Positions 17,253 through 24,999 are shown, numbered from the stretch's first letter. The stretch is 35,126 nucleotides of DNA from Nitrospira sp. (GCA_023248215.1 JAHFEW010000046.1:1-35126); one strand, 5' to 3'. Notes: generated by a model not told the origin, from the letters alone. Program-made: numbers and translations.

Positions 17253-18707
17253 TCATGCCATAGTTGTTTGCAAATAACGGAGCGTCTGTCCCGCCGTCTC
17301 CGTTCCATCCCTGATACAATCGGGAATACCCACCCCACGATACGCCGCACCGGTGACGGAGAGGCCGCCGAATCGCGACAGCGCCGCCTCCAGCTGCGCA
17401 AGCCGATCGAGATGCCCGATCGTATACTGCGGCATCGCCCGATGCCACCGATTCACCTCCACGTAGTGGGGTATTGCCTGCAGACCGACGATGGAAGCCA
17501 ATTCCTCTCGCACACATTGCGCCAATGCCTTATCGTCGCGCTGCAAAACCGCTTCTCGCCCCACCCCGCCAAGATAACAGCGCACGGACACCTCCTGCGG
17601 AGGCGCACGATGGGGCCACTTGATCGACGTCCAGGTCGCGGCAATCAGATCGCGACCCTCGATTCGCGGAACCACGAAGCCGAATCCTTGCAACCGGTTG
17701 CCCACCGCGTCAGCCGGATAAATGAGGGAGATGGTCGCGGTCGAAGCATAAGGAATCATATCCATCAATCCGGCCGCCAGGGGAGACAACGGCCGAACCA
17801 ATTCGGCGCTCACATAGGCCGGCGTCGCCAGCACCAGCGCCTCCGCCGATAGGGCCGTGCTGTCGGTGCAGATGACATCGTACATCCAGCGGCCGGCCTG
17901 GTGCGACCGCACCCGCACAGCCTCAGCCTGGACTCCGGTTTTCAGGACTCCGCCGGCCTTCTGAATGTGGCTCGCCAAGACCGTCACCAAATCACCGAGG
18001 CCATTTCGCAGGGTCACGAACATGGTGTGCCGAGGATGCCCACCGGAGCCCTGCTGCCCCCTTGCACGGCGGGCCGCCATCATGCCGCGAATAATGCTGC
18101 CGTGCGCCTGCTCCAATTCGTAGAAACGCGGAAAGGTCGCACGCAGGCTCAGCTGTTCGGCATCACCCGCATAGATGCCCGCCATCAGCGGCTCCATGAC
18201 TCGTTCGCAGGCGTGCCGGCCGAATCGCCGGCGGAAAAATGCGGCGAGCGATTCATCGTCGGTTGACCGGCGTGGCGGAATCAATACATCGCACCCCATG
18301 CGCGCAAGGTCCATCCACGACAACAACCCGCTGCGAAAAAAAGGCCCCAACTGAGTGGGCGTAAACGTCACCAGCCCCTCCGGCAATTCATGCAGCTGGC
18401 TCCCCCACAACACACTCGCTTTTTTCTCAACGGGGTTGGTGTTAATGAGCTGATCGGCCATTCCCAGGCGCCGGCATAACTCCATGGCCCAGGGTTTCTG
18501 CGACAGGAACGAGTCGGGCCCTGCCTCCATCACGAGCTGGCCGACCCGATGGGTCAGGATTTTGCCGCCCCAGACCGGCGCCGCGTCGAGGATGGTGCAG
18601 GCGAGTGGCACGTCAGCCGCCGCGGCCTGCTCCAACAGGGCAAAGGCCGTAGAGAGGCCCGAGATGCCTCCGCCGACAATGATGACTGACTTGGGGGTGC
18701 GCGCCAC
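17253..18707 (-). CDS. hemG: Oxygen-dependent protoporphyrinogen oxidase (HemY-type)
   Basis: This FAD enzyme oxidises protoporphyrinogen IX to protoporphyrin IX, the penultimate heme step, using oxygen. The 484-residue length and order fit the PPOX family (called HemY in Bacillus, HemG in many annotations): N-terminal FAD site GGGISG (12-17), 'GPDSFLSQKPWAMELCRRLG' after the substrate loop, and the C-terminal FAD contact 'LSVTGAAYRGVGIPDCI'. The start is a GTG at 18705-18707 with no strong ribosome binding site. It follows hemH in the transcription direction; about 210 bp, including repeat copy C, separate them. The oxygen-dependent type indicates aerobic or microaerobic life. Confidence 0.9.
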   Translation of the reverse strand: MARTPKSVIIVGGGISGLSTAFALLEQAAAADVPLACTILDAAPVWGGKILTHRVGQLVMEAGPDSFLSQKPWAMELCRRLGMADQLINTNPVEKKASVLWGSQLHELPEGLVTFTPTQLGPFFRSGLLSWMDLARMGCDVLIPPRRSTDDESLAAFFRRRFGRHACERVMEPLMAGIYAGDAEQLSLRATFPRFYELEQAHGSIIRGMMAARRARGQQGSGGHPRHTMFVTLRNGLGDLVTVLASHIQKAGGVLKTGVQAEAVRVRSHQAGRWMYDVICTDSTALSAEALVLATPAYVSAELVRPLSPLAAGLMDMIPYASTATISLIYPADAVGNRLQGFGFVVPRIEGRDLIAATWTSIKWPHRAPPQEVSVRCYLGGVGREAVLQRDDKALAQCVREELASIVGLQAIPHYVEVNRWHRAMPQYTIGHLDRLAQLEAALSRFGGLSVTGAAYRGVGIPDCIRDGTETAGQTLRYLQTTMA

Positions 18708-18793
18708 AGGTTGTGCCGCTAGTAGGGAGTGGAAAAATGCTGCGACGCTATCTGAAAAATTCGAGCGTCAGGACAATCGATGAATGATTCCCG

Positions 18794-18921
18794 CAAGATG
18801 TTCAAAAAGGCCCTGCAGCGCGGCCGCAGCAAGCGACGAGGTGAGTCGTACGTGGTTGGGTACGTCGAGCCTCGGAGCGACGCGAGAACAAAGCTGCAGG
18901 CCTTTTTCAACATCCTCCTAG
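18794..18921 (+). repeat. Dispersed repeat, copy C (shortened)
   Basis: Ends are CAAGATGTTCAAAAAGG (18794-18810) and CCTTTTTCAACATCCTC (18901-18917), inverted repeats of each other with one or two mismatches, followed by CTAG (18918-18921). The orientation equals copy A. Shared blocks include GGCCGCAGCAAGCGACGAGG at the left and CGAGAACAAAGCTG at the right. About 65 bp of the interior of copies A and B is missing. The terminal CTA is, on the minus strand, the TAG stop codon of hemH. Confidence 0.75.
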
Positions 18922-19862
18922 TGAACCAGCGAGGATTCGTGCGCCTCCACCACCGACGTCACAATGTCGATCAGTGGAGCCGAGGCGTTCAACATGGGAA
19001 TACGTTCCAGCTGTATGCCCTTCGTACGGGCCAGCTGGTTCAACTCGATATCGATATCGTACAAGGTTTCCACGTGGTCGCAAATGAAGCCGATCGGCGC
19101 CACCAGCACATGTCGATGGCCTTCTTGGGCCAACTCAGCCAACGTCTCTTCCACCGACGGGCCGAGCCACTTCTCGCCGGACCGCCCCTGACTTTGGTAG
19201 GCGAACCGCGTCGGCTGGGCGCCGAGCCGATCGCAGATCGCCAGAACCGTCCCTTTGACTTCTTCCGGGTATGGGTCTTTCATGGCCACCACCCGCTCCG
19301 GCAAACTGTGGGCCGTAAACAAAACCGGCACGCGTGAACGAACCTCCGCGGGAAATTTCTGCAGGGTCTGGTGAATGTTATCGGTGATACTGGAAATCAG
19401 CAGTGGATGTCGGTGCCAACTCGTCACGAAGCTGATCGGGGTCTCACTGGCGAGTTCGGCCCGTGCCTCCTCGACTTTTTTCATGTAGGCCCCGATGCTG
19501 AGTGAAGAATACTGCGGCGCCATGCACAGCCCGATGACCCGTTCTGGAAAGTCTTCAAGCAGTTCGGCGTAGGTTTCCTTGATGAACGGATGCCAGTGCC
19601 GCAACCCCACATAACATCGATACCGTTCTCCCTCTGGTCCGTTCAGCCTCTGCTCCAACGCACGTGCCACCTCACGCGTGATGCCGAGTACGGGAGATTT
19701 CCCGCCGGTGACACGATAGCGATTACGGATTTCCTCTACCAGCTCAGGTGCTGTCGGTCGCCCTCCCCGAACATCCTTAAGATAGGCCTCCACATTCTCC
19801 AGACGGTCGGGCCCGCCCATAGCCATCAGCAGCACGGCTGTCGGTCGTTGTGGTCCAGGCAT
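18918..19862 (-). CDS. hemH: Ferrochelatase
   Basis: HemH inserts ferrous iron into protoporphyrin IX, the last step of protoheme synthesis, at the inner face of the membrane. The 314-residue length matches bacterial ferrochelatases. The catalytic His is H185 in 'TAHSLPERV', and the metal-handling Glu is E265 in 'APIGFICDHVETLYDID'. The N-terminal 'LLMAMGGPDRLENVEAYL' segment is also typical. The ATG at 19862 has only a weak ribosome binding site (GAAG). It lies between hemE and hemG on the same strand. Its stop codon falls on the edge of repeat copy C, and the last residues (SSLVH) may have been shaped by that insertion. Confidence 0.95.
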   Translation of the reverse strand: MPGPQRPTAVLLMAMGGPDRLENVEAYLKDVRGGRPTAPELVEEIRNRYRVTGGKSPVLGITREVARALEQRLNGPEGERYRCYVGLRHWHPFIKETYAELLEDFPERVIGLCMAPQYSSLSIGAYMKKVEEARAELASETPISFVTSWHRHPLLISSITDNIHQTLQKFPAEVRSRVPVLFTAHSLPERVVAMKDPYPEEVKGTVLAICDRLGAQPTRFAYQSQGRSGEKWLGPSVEETLAELAQEGHRHVLVAPIGFICDHVETLYDIDIELNQLARTKGIQLERIPMLNASAPLIDIVTSVVEAHESSLVH

Positions 19863-19986
19863 CTTAATCTTCGTGAATCATCAATCGTGAAACGTATCTC
19901 GTCTCACGAGAAAGGTTCAATGTTCAATTCTCAATCCTCAATTAAACACTGAACATTGAGCATTCCGCTACTGACCTTTCACACCC

Positions 19987-21012
19987 CTAGCGCGCGCTTA
20001 ATTTATGCACTAGATCGATCGCAGCCGCCACATGCTCAACCGGAGTATTGGGGAGAATCCCATGCCCGAGGTTGAAAATGTGTCCCGGTCGTCCGGCGGC
20101 TCGCCGAAGGATATCCGCTACTCGCCGCTCGATTTCGTGGATTGGCCCGAATAACGTGACCGGATCGAGGTTACCCTGCACCGCACGATCATGGCCCACC
20201 AGGGCCCAGGCTTCGTCGAGATGAATTCGCCAATCGATCCCGATCACATCGCCGCCTGCCTGGCGCATCGACTTCAAAATCGCCGTCGTACCTGTGCCGA
20301 AGTGAATGAGGGGAACGCCTTCGTGCTTCAATCCCTCGAAAATGAGCTGTACGTGCGGCATGACGTATTCGGCATAGTCCCCGGCAGAAAGGCAGCCGAC
20401 CCAACTATCGAAGAGCTGCACGGCCTGAGCGCCGGCCTTGATCTGGCGGCGGAGATAGCCGGTAATCACCCGCGCAAACTTATCCATCAACCGATGCCAG
20501 ACCTCCGGCTCGCTATACATCATCTGTTTCGTGTGGATATAGTTCCGCGAGCTTCCCCCTTCGATGGCATAACTGGCCAGCGTAAAGGGAGCCCCGGCAA
20601 ACCCGATCAACGGCACCCGACCGGCCAGCATGGTGCGGGTCAAGCTGATCGCATCCATGACGTACTGGAGCTCGCCGCCCTCGACCACTTTCAGCCGCTC
20701 GACTGCCGCTCGATCCCGCACGGGATTATGAATGACGGGCCCCTCACCCTCCGCAAACTCCAGAGAGAACCCCATCGGTTCAAGGGGGAGAAGAATATCG
20801 GCAAAAATGATGGCGGCATCGAGCGCGAATCGATCGATAGGCTGGAGCGTGACCTGTGCCGCCAACTCCGGCGTCTTGCACAAGTCGAGAATCGAATGTT
20901 TCTCTCGCAACCGCCGATACTCGATCATGTACCGGCCGGCCTGACGCATGAACCAAACCGGCGTACAATCAACCGGTTCGCGCCGGCACGCCTTGAGAAA
21001 TCGATCATTCAT
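19987..21012 (-). CDS. hemE: Uroporphyrinogen decarboxylase
   Basis: HemE removes four acetate carboxylates from uroporphyrinogen III to give coproporphyrinogen III in the cytoplasm. The 341-residue product has the family signature 'PVWFMRQAGRY' (18-28), 'IIFADILLPLEPMG' with the essential Asp, and 'NLGHGILPNTPVEHV' near the C-terminus. It is the first of the heme genes in the transcription direction. The ATG at 21012 lacks a clear ribosome binding site. The 124-bp gap to hemH holds an A/T-rich inverted repeat (19916-19926 with 19950-19960). No gene for the step between (coproporphyrinogen oxidase or dehydrogenase) is in the window. Confidence 0.95.
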   Translation of the reverse strand: MNDRFLKACRREPVDCTPVWFMRQAGRYMIEYRRLREKHSILDLCKTPELAAQVTLQPIDRFALDAAIIFADILLPLEPMGFSLEFAEGEGPVIHNPVRDRAAVERLKVVEGGELQYVMDAISLTRTMLAGRVPLIGFAGAPFTLASYAIEGGSSRNYIHTKQMMYSEPEVWHRLMDKFARVITGYLRRQIKAGAQAVQLFDSWVGCLSAGDYAEYVMPHVQLIFEGLKHEGVPLIHFGTGTTAILKSMRQAGGDVIGIDWRIHLDEAWALVGHDRAVQGNLDPVTLFGPIHEIERRVADILRRAAGRPGHIFNLGHGILPNTPVEHVAAAIDLVHKLSAR

Positions 21013-21180
21013 AGTGGGGGCATTTTAGAGGGGCGATCTGAACAGAGTCAAACGGTTATGTGGTATTTCACTCACAGACAGAGGCCGATATCCACCGGGC
21101 CAGAGGGCCACAAACAGCGTTTCATCCGCATTCTCGGCAGTCGCACAGAAACACAGGGCCGCGATTCAAAAAAAAATCTC

Positions 21181-21209
21181 AGGACATTCCCCGTAAATCT
21201 GTGTATAAT
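21181..21209 (+). promoter_or_regulatory. Sigma-70-type promoter upstream of the desaturase
   Basis: A perfect TATAAT (21204-21209) is preceded at 17 bp by AGGACA (21181-21186), which matches the last four bases of TTGACA. It lies in the 378-bp divergent gap between hemE and the desaturase and would give a leader of about 175 nt before the ATG at 21391. Nothing else coding is seen in the gap. Confidence 0.5.
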
Positions 21210-21239
21210 CATCCAACGTGTAGTCGAGCCTACGTGACC

Positions 21240-21255
21240 TCGCTCAAGTGAGCGA
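21240..21255 (+). promoter_or_regulatory. Palindrome in the desaturase leader (possible operator)
   Basis: TCGCTCA-AG-TGAGCGA is a perfect 7-bp inverted repeat about 25-30 bp after the likely transcription start of the desaturase mRNA. It could be a repressor site or a small RNA hairpin; no regulator is identified. Confidence 0.3.
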
Positions 21256-21390
21256 CACAACCCAAAGCATTCAGCGGCCTGCCTCATCGTATCACTCACA
21301 AGCGCCGCGATGACTAAGTGACGTCAGTGGAACCACGGCGCGACCCCTCGGTCATACATCGTCGATTCGCATAAAAATTGTGGAGGTGGC

Positions 21391-22395
21391 ATGAGTAGTG
21401 ATCTGCATCCGCTCACCTTACCTGAACGTGGTGAGCCTTCCAAAAGCGCTGAGCAACCCAAGGGTGATGCCCCCTGGCTCACCGTATTACGGTGGTTCGA
21501 CTCCTGGGCCGGCCTCGAGCACATGCGCACCGATGATGCTCCAGCTACTGTAGACTGGTTGAGAGCCATCCCTCTTATCATCGTGCACCTGCTCTGTTTG
21601 GGCGTATTCATTGTCGGATGGAGCTGGACGGCCGTGGGCGTGGCCGCCGCGTTCTACTTCGTGCGCATGTTCGCTATCACCGGATGGTACCACCGCTATT
21701 TCTCGCACCGTACCTTTAAGACCTCACGAGCCTGTCAGTTTGCCTTTGCCATGCTCGGGTCTTCCTGCGCACAGCGCGGCCCACTCTGGTGGGGCGGACA
21801 CCATCGCCACCACCATATCTACTCCGACAAGCCGGAAGACACCCATTCAGTGCGCCAAGGCGGGTTTCTGTGGGCTCACATCGGCTGGATCTCGTCCAAG
21901 AAATTCTTTCCACCGCGCCTGAAGAGCATCGGCGATTTCGCCAAGTTTCCGGAACTGGTCTTCCTTGATCGATTCGATACCCTCGTCCCGACGATCTGTG
22001 GGTTCGGCATGTTCGGCCTGGGCAAGTTGCTGGAGGCCTATGCGCCGAGCCTCGGCACCAACGGCCCCCAAATGCTGATATGGGGCTTCTTTGTCTCCAC
22101 CGTGGTCTTGCTCCACGGCACCTGCACGATCAACTCGCTCTCGCACGTCTATGGATCCCAGCGCTACAAGACCGGAGACGACAGCAAGAATAACTTCATC
22201 CTCGCCATGGTTACCCTCGGCGAAGGCTGGCACAACAACCACCACTACTATGCCGCCTCAACTCGCCAGGGCTTCTACTGGTGGGAAATCGACATTACCT
22301 ATTACCTCTTGCGTGGCCTGCAAGCGGTGGGGCTGATCTGGGATATTCGAGAAGTGCCTTCACATGTGCGAGAAGGCAAGGGCAAACTCGCCTAA
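21391..22395 (+). CDS. Membrane fatty acid (acyl-CoA/acyl-lipid) desaturase
   Basis: The 334-residue membrane enzyme introduces a double bond, probably delta-9, into acyl chains with oxygen and a di-iron centre, adjusting membrane fluidity. All three histidine boxes of the family are intact: HRYFSH (101-106), HRHHH (138-142) and HNNHH (281-285). Hydrophobic stretches lie at about 58-95 and 200-245. The substrate channel motif 'WWGGHHRHHHIYSDKPEDTH' is standard for stearoyl-CoA-type desaturases. The ATG follows GGAGG. It is monocistronic: a promoter and long leader precede it and a strong terminator follows. There is no cytochrome b5 fusion, so the electron donor is encoded elsewhere. Confidence 0.9.
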   Translation: MSSDLHPLTLPERGEPSKSAEQPKGDAPWLTVLRWFDSWAGLEHMRTDDAPATVDWLRAIPLIIVHLLCLGVFIVGWSWTAVGVAAAFYFVRMFAITGWYHRYFSHRTFKTSRACQFAFAMLGSSCAQRGPLWWGGHHRHHHIYSDKPEDTHSVRQGGFLWAHIGWISSKKFFPPRLKSIGDFAKFPELVFLDRFDTLVPTICGFGMFGLGKLLEAYAPSLGTNGPQMLIWGFFVSTVVLLHGTCTINSLSHVYGSQRYKTGDDSKNNFILAMVTLGEGWHNNHHYYAASTRQGFYWWEIDITYYLLRGLQAVGLIWDIREVPSHVREGKGKLA

Positions 22396-22405
22396 CTCAA
22401 GAACC

Positions 22406-22430
22406 AAGGCGGGCGCCCGGCGCCCGCCTT
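22406..22430 (+). terminator. Rho-independent terminator after the desaturase
   Basis: AAGGCGGGCGC (22406-22416) and GCGCCCGCCTT (22420-22430) form a perfect 11-bp stem around a CCG loop, followed by one more T. It lies between convergent genes, and the AA/TT ends make it usable in both directions. The T-tract is short. Confidence 0.8.
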
Positions 22431-22440
22431 TCCATCCGAC

Positions 22441-22911
22441 CTACACCCACTCCGACTCATCAGCCGACATGGGCTTACGCCGATACTGAGATGCCAGCCG
22501 ATCTCGAATCTCTCGGCTGATGGAGTCGATCTCCACAACTTCCTGCGCAGTCGCAATCCAAGCATCTTCCGGCACTAGTTCGATGCGGTAGTGATTCTTC
22601 CGCATTGAAAACCATTCGATGTAGGGATGCGGGACCAGGTGCGGATGCGGGTCGAAGGAAATCAAACTCACCTCGCCGATTTGAGGGATTTCCACATCGC
22701 CCAACACCTGACCGGCGAGATCCTCATCAGCGAACCGCCTATTCTTAAATCGAATCACCTTGCCGAACACCTCTCCCCGACCATTGCCGATGAGATAAAA
22801 ATCTACGGGGCCCAACACCGCGAACGTGATCCTACCGATGATCGTGCCGTCCTGACGGTTATCGAGAAATCCCTCTTGTACCCAACGACTGTTGCCGAAT
22901 TTCTGAGCCAC
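22441..22911 (-). CDS. Unknown protein translationally coupled to the EamA transporter
   Basis: I place the start at GTG 22911, because AAGGAGG stands 5 bp ahead of it and it lies one base after the TGA of the transporter gene; the longer frame to 22965 overlaps that gene. The 156-residue product is soluble, without signal peptide. It has a predicted beta-rich N-terminal half ('TIIGRITFAVLGPVDFYLIG') and a helical C-terminal part ('EVVEIDSISREIRDRL'). The segment 'SFDPHPHLVPHPYIEW' is His/Pro-rich and might bind a metal, but I recognise no family. Coupling to a transporter suggests co-regulation. Confidence 0.7.
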   Translation of the reverse strand: MAQKFGNSRWVQEGFLDNRQDGTIIGRITFAVLGPVDFYLIGNGRGEVFGKVIRFKNRRFADEDLAGQVLGDVEIPQIGEVSLISFDPHPHLVPHPYIEWFSMRKNHYRIELVPEDAWIATAQEVVEIDSISREIRDRLASQYRRKPMSADESEWV

Positions 22912-22912
22912 T

Positions 22913-23791
22913 TCAGCCTCCTTCTGAATGCATAGGCACAGACTCGGGATGCGCCGGAGATACATCGCCTGTCGCCCACGACCCGAGCAGGACGCCGCCC
23001 AGAATCATCGCGCTGCCGAACCATCCCTGCGTATCGAGGGTTTCGCCCAGGAAATACCATGCCAGCCATGCTGCGACGGCCGGTTCCGCAGCAAACAACA
23101 ATGCCACTTGCTGTGCGGGAAGAAGCCGTTGTGCCCACATCTGCACAGCGAACGCGCCCGTCGCCAGAACACCGGTGACCACCAAGCCGATGATCAAGAC
23201 GCGGGTCGGCTCAAACATCGACGCGGCCGGATGCTCCCACCACATCGTCCCCAACATGGCCAGGGTCATAAACAGCAATTGCCACGCGAACAGGGAGACC
23301 GAATCCGCGACGCGGGTATAACGCTCCAGACAGACCATATGGGCGGCAAAGGCTGCGGCGCTCCCCAAAGTCAGCAGATCCCCCAGATTGGCGGAAGCCG
23401 TCGGCCGAACGAGAAACCACAGTCCGACCAGCGCAATCCCATTGGACACCCAGGTGTGCACACCCAGGCGGCGCAAATAGAGCGGAACGAACACGACGTA
23501 GAGCACCGTGATGAAGGCCGAATTGGATGCCGTCGTGAAGCGAAGTCCAACCGTCTGCAGCACATAACCGAGAAACAGCCAGCCCGTCGCGATGAGGCTG
23601 ATCCGCAATGTAAAAGAATCCTTCGCCAGCCGCCGGCGCCCGAGCAACAGGACCCCAAGCACGACGATCATGCCAAGGAGAAACCGCAAGAAGAGAAACG
23701 AGAGCGGAGAGATTTGTTCGAGCGCCGCTTTGGTCGCCGGAAATGTCGCCCCCCACACAATGGTTGTGAGGAGTAGCGCGAGTTGAGGCAT
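22913..23791 (-). CDS. EamA/DMT-superfamily transporter
   Basis: The 292-residue protein is a ten-helix drug/metabolite transporter made of two EamA repeats. The first repeat begins 'LLTTIVWGATFPATKAAL' and includes 'GLRFTTASNSAFITVLYVVF'; the second holds 'ALLFAAEPAVAAWLAWYFLG' near residue 235, the typical EamA end signature. Members export metabolites or amino acids; the substrate cannot be predicted. The ATG at 23791 is the family start. The gene is followed at once by the coupled unknown gene. Upstream (23792-23895) is a spacer with a 9-bp inverted repeat ATGGTGAAT/ATTCACCAT (23825-23833 and 23865-23873). Confidence 0.88.
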   Translation of the reverse strand: MPQLALLLTTIVWGATFPATKAALEQISPLSFLFLRFLLGMIVVLGVLLLGRRRLAKDSFTLRISLIATGWLFLGYVLQTVGLRFTTASNSAFITVLYVVFVPLYLRRLGVHTWVSNGIALVGLWFLVRPTASANLGDLLTLGSAAAFAAHMVCLERYTRVADSVSLFAWQLLFMTLAMLGTMWWEHPAASMFEPTRVLIIGLVVTGVLATGAFAVQMWAQRLLPAQQVALLFAAEPAVAAWLAWYFLGETLDTQGWFGSAMILGGVLLGSWATGDVSPAHPESVPMHSEGG

Positions 23792-23895
23792 GGCGAGGGG
23801 AAATTATGGATGAGAAATGGTGAAATGGTGAATCGAGGAAATCGAGGAGCCCCAGGGCATACCTATTCACCATTCAACATGCATCATCTCTCACC

Positions 23896-24099
23896 TTACG
23901 GTTTGCAGAGCGCACATTTACGTTCGTCGCTCGTGCCGGCCTGTTCCATAGCCGCTAGCGCCCGTTCCTTGTCCGGATAGTCGAACCACCCTCCCTCCCA
24001 GAAATCACTGCTTGAAACGCTGGAAGGCACTTCCGAACAACGATCCCGGTGAAGCGTCACTCGATCGATCGCCCGTGCAATATGAAGCCAATAGACCAT
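23896..24099 (-). CDS. Small unknown protein with C-terminal CxxC
   Basis: The 67-residue product from the ATG at 24099 reads as a real protein: 'MVYWLHIARAIDRVTLHRDR', then 'SDFWEGGWFDYPDKERALAA', ending 'TSDERKCALCKP'. The final CALC pair plus an earlier Cys could bind a metal or form a disulfide. No family is recognised. The longer frame up to 24270 would run through the nested palindrome at 24122-24210 and its added residues are low-quality, so the internal ATG is preferred, although no strong ribosome binding site is visible. Confidence 0.5.
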   Translation of the reverse strand: MVYWLHIARAIDRVTLHRDRCSEVPSSVSSSDFWEGGWFDYPDKERALAAMEQAGTSDERKCALCKP

Positions 24100-24121
24100 G
24101 ATACCCCGTCTAACGCCTGCG

Positions 24122-24210
24122 TCACTGTCACTTGCGGACACCCTACCATGCGAAAAGGCAGGAGGGCAATGCGCCAGAGGCGCCTTGCCGCAGCGAATCA
24201 GTGACAGTGA
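24122..24210. repeat. Nested imperfect palindrome (about 90 bp)
   Basis: Outer arms TCACTGTCACT (24122-24132) and AGTGACAGTGA (24200-24210) are perfectly complementary. Inner arms GGCAATGCGCC (24165-24175) and GGCGCCTTGCC (24179-24189) pair at 10 of 11 positions around an AGA loop. TGCGG (24133-24137) can alternatively pair with CCGCA (24188-24192). There is no T-tract. It lies between two small minus-strand genes. Confidence 0.5.
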
Positions 24211-24247
24211 GGAACGTGAGGTTGTGGGATGAAACCAGGAGGTCGCC

Positions 24248-24424
24248 CTACGGCAGGAGCAGCCACTCATCCTTCTCGATCACGGTCTTGACGCCCGTCT
24301 CTAACTTCTTGACGTCATCCTTGTCGAAGAGGCGCATGTAGCGCTCGATCCGATCCGGATCATCGATACGTTCTTCCTGCATGACACCACTGTTGCCTTT
24401 GTACTTCCGAATTAACAGGGGCAT
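24248..24424 (-). CDS. Small charged protein of unknown function
   Basis: The 58-residue product starts at the ATG at 24424, which has GGAGG 9-10 bp upstream. It is highly charged: 'MQEERIDDPDRIERYMRLFD' then 'KDDVKKLETGVKTVIEKDEW'. No signal peptide, cysteines or membrane helix; probably a small helical cytoplasmic protein. It is divergent from the fmdB-like gene, with which it shares a 156-bp gap. No family is recognised. Confidence 0.55.
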   Translation of the reverse strand: MPLLIRKYKGNSGVMQEERIDDPDRIERYMRLFDKDDVKKLETGVKTVIEKDEWLLLP

Positions 24425-24580
24425 TTGAAGCAATCCTCCAATTGTGACTCGCGTTTCGACACAAATTTTCGGTACAATAGTGCAAAGATATGCACAGGGT
24501 CAAGCGTTACCAACAGGGGAATCGCTTTATCCAGCCCTACACCCGACGCTCGGCCACGGGCTTTATCCAAGGAGTCGGTT

Positions 24581-24898
24581 ATGCCGGTCTACGAATATCG
24601 TTGCGAACAATGCACGCACCAGTTCGAGGCAACTCAATCCATCCATGCGCGGCCGGAAGATACCGTCTGTCCACAGTGCAAGGGACTCGGCGCCACGAGG
24701 GTGCTCTCGGCGTTTGCCTCCAAGGTGAAAGGGACCCATAAGCCCGGCTTCGAAGAAATGAAGGCCTACAATATGCTGCACGAGCGTATGGATCGGTTTT
24801 CCAAACTTCCTCCCGCCATGGGCAAACGGGTCGATGTCACATCGGACATGATGTCCGGTGAGGGAACCCCCACCCCCCCTGAAGGCAACGGCTCTTGA
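24581..24898 (+). CDS. FmdB-type zinc-ribbon protein
   Basis: The 105-residue product begins 'MPVYEYRCEQC', the hallmark of the FmdB/regulatory zinc-ribbon family. The zinc ligands are C8, C11, C30 and C33. After the ribbon comes a polar, Met/Lys-rich tail of about 70 residues with no known domain, as is usual. The ATG follows AAGGAG (6 bp spacing); the frame open back to 24425 is not protein-like. The family is widespread and mostly of unknown role, with links to amidase gene regulation in one case. It is first on the strand, followed about 100 bp later by the PstS-like gene. Confidence 0.85.
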   Translation: MPVYEYRCEQCTHQFEATQSIHARPEDTVCPQCKGLGATRVLSAFASKVKGTHKPGFEEMKAYNMLHERMDRFSKLPPAMGKRVDVTSDMMSGEGTPTPPEGNGS

Positions 24899-24999
24899 GG
24901 TAAGAATTGACGAGGGCCGGTGACCCATTCCGCCCGCCCGCCAACGCCATCTGGCAGGGCAGAACACCGGTTCAGGACTGACAGGGAGAAGCGTTCAGC

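Noticed and set aside
24454-24478. Possible promoter (TTTCGA and TACAAT) before the FmdB-type gene
   Set aside because: The spacer is only 13 bp and the -35 match is poor, so it does not meet a usable promoter pattern.
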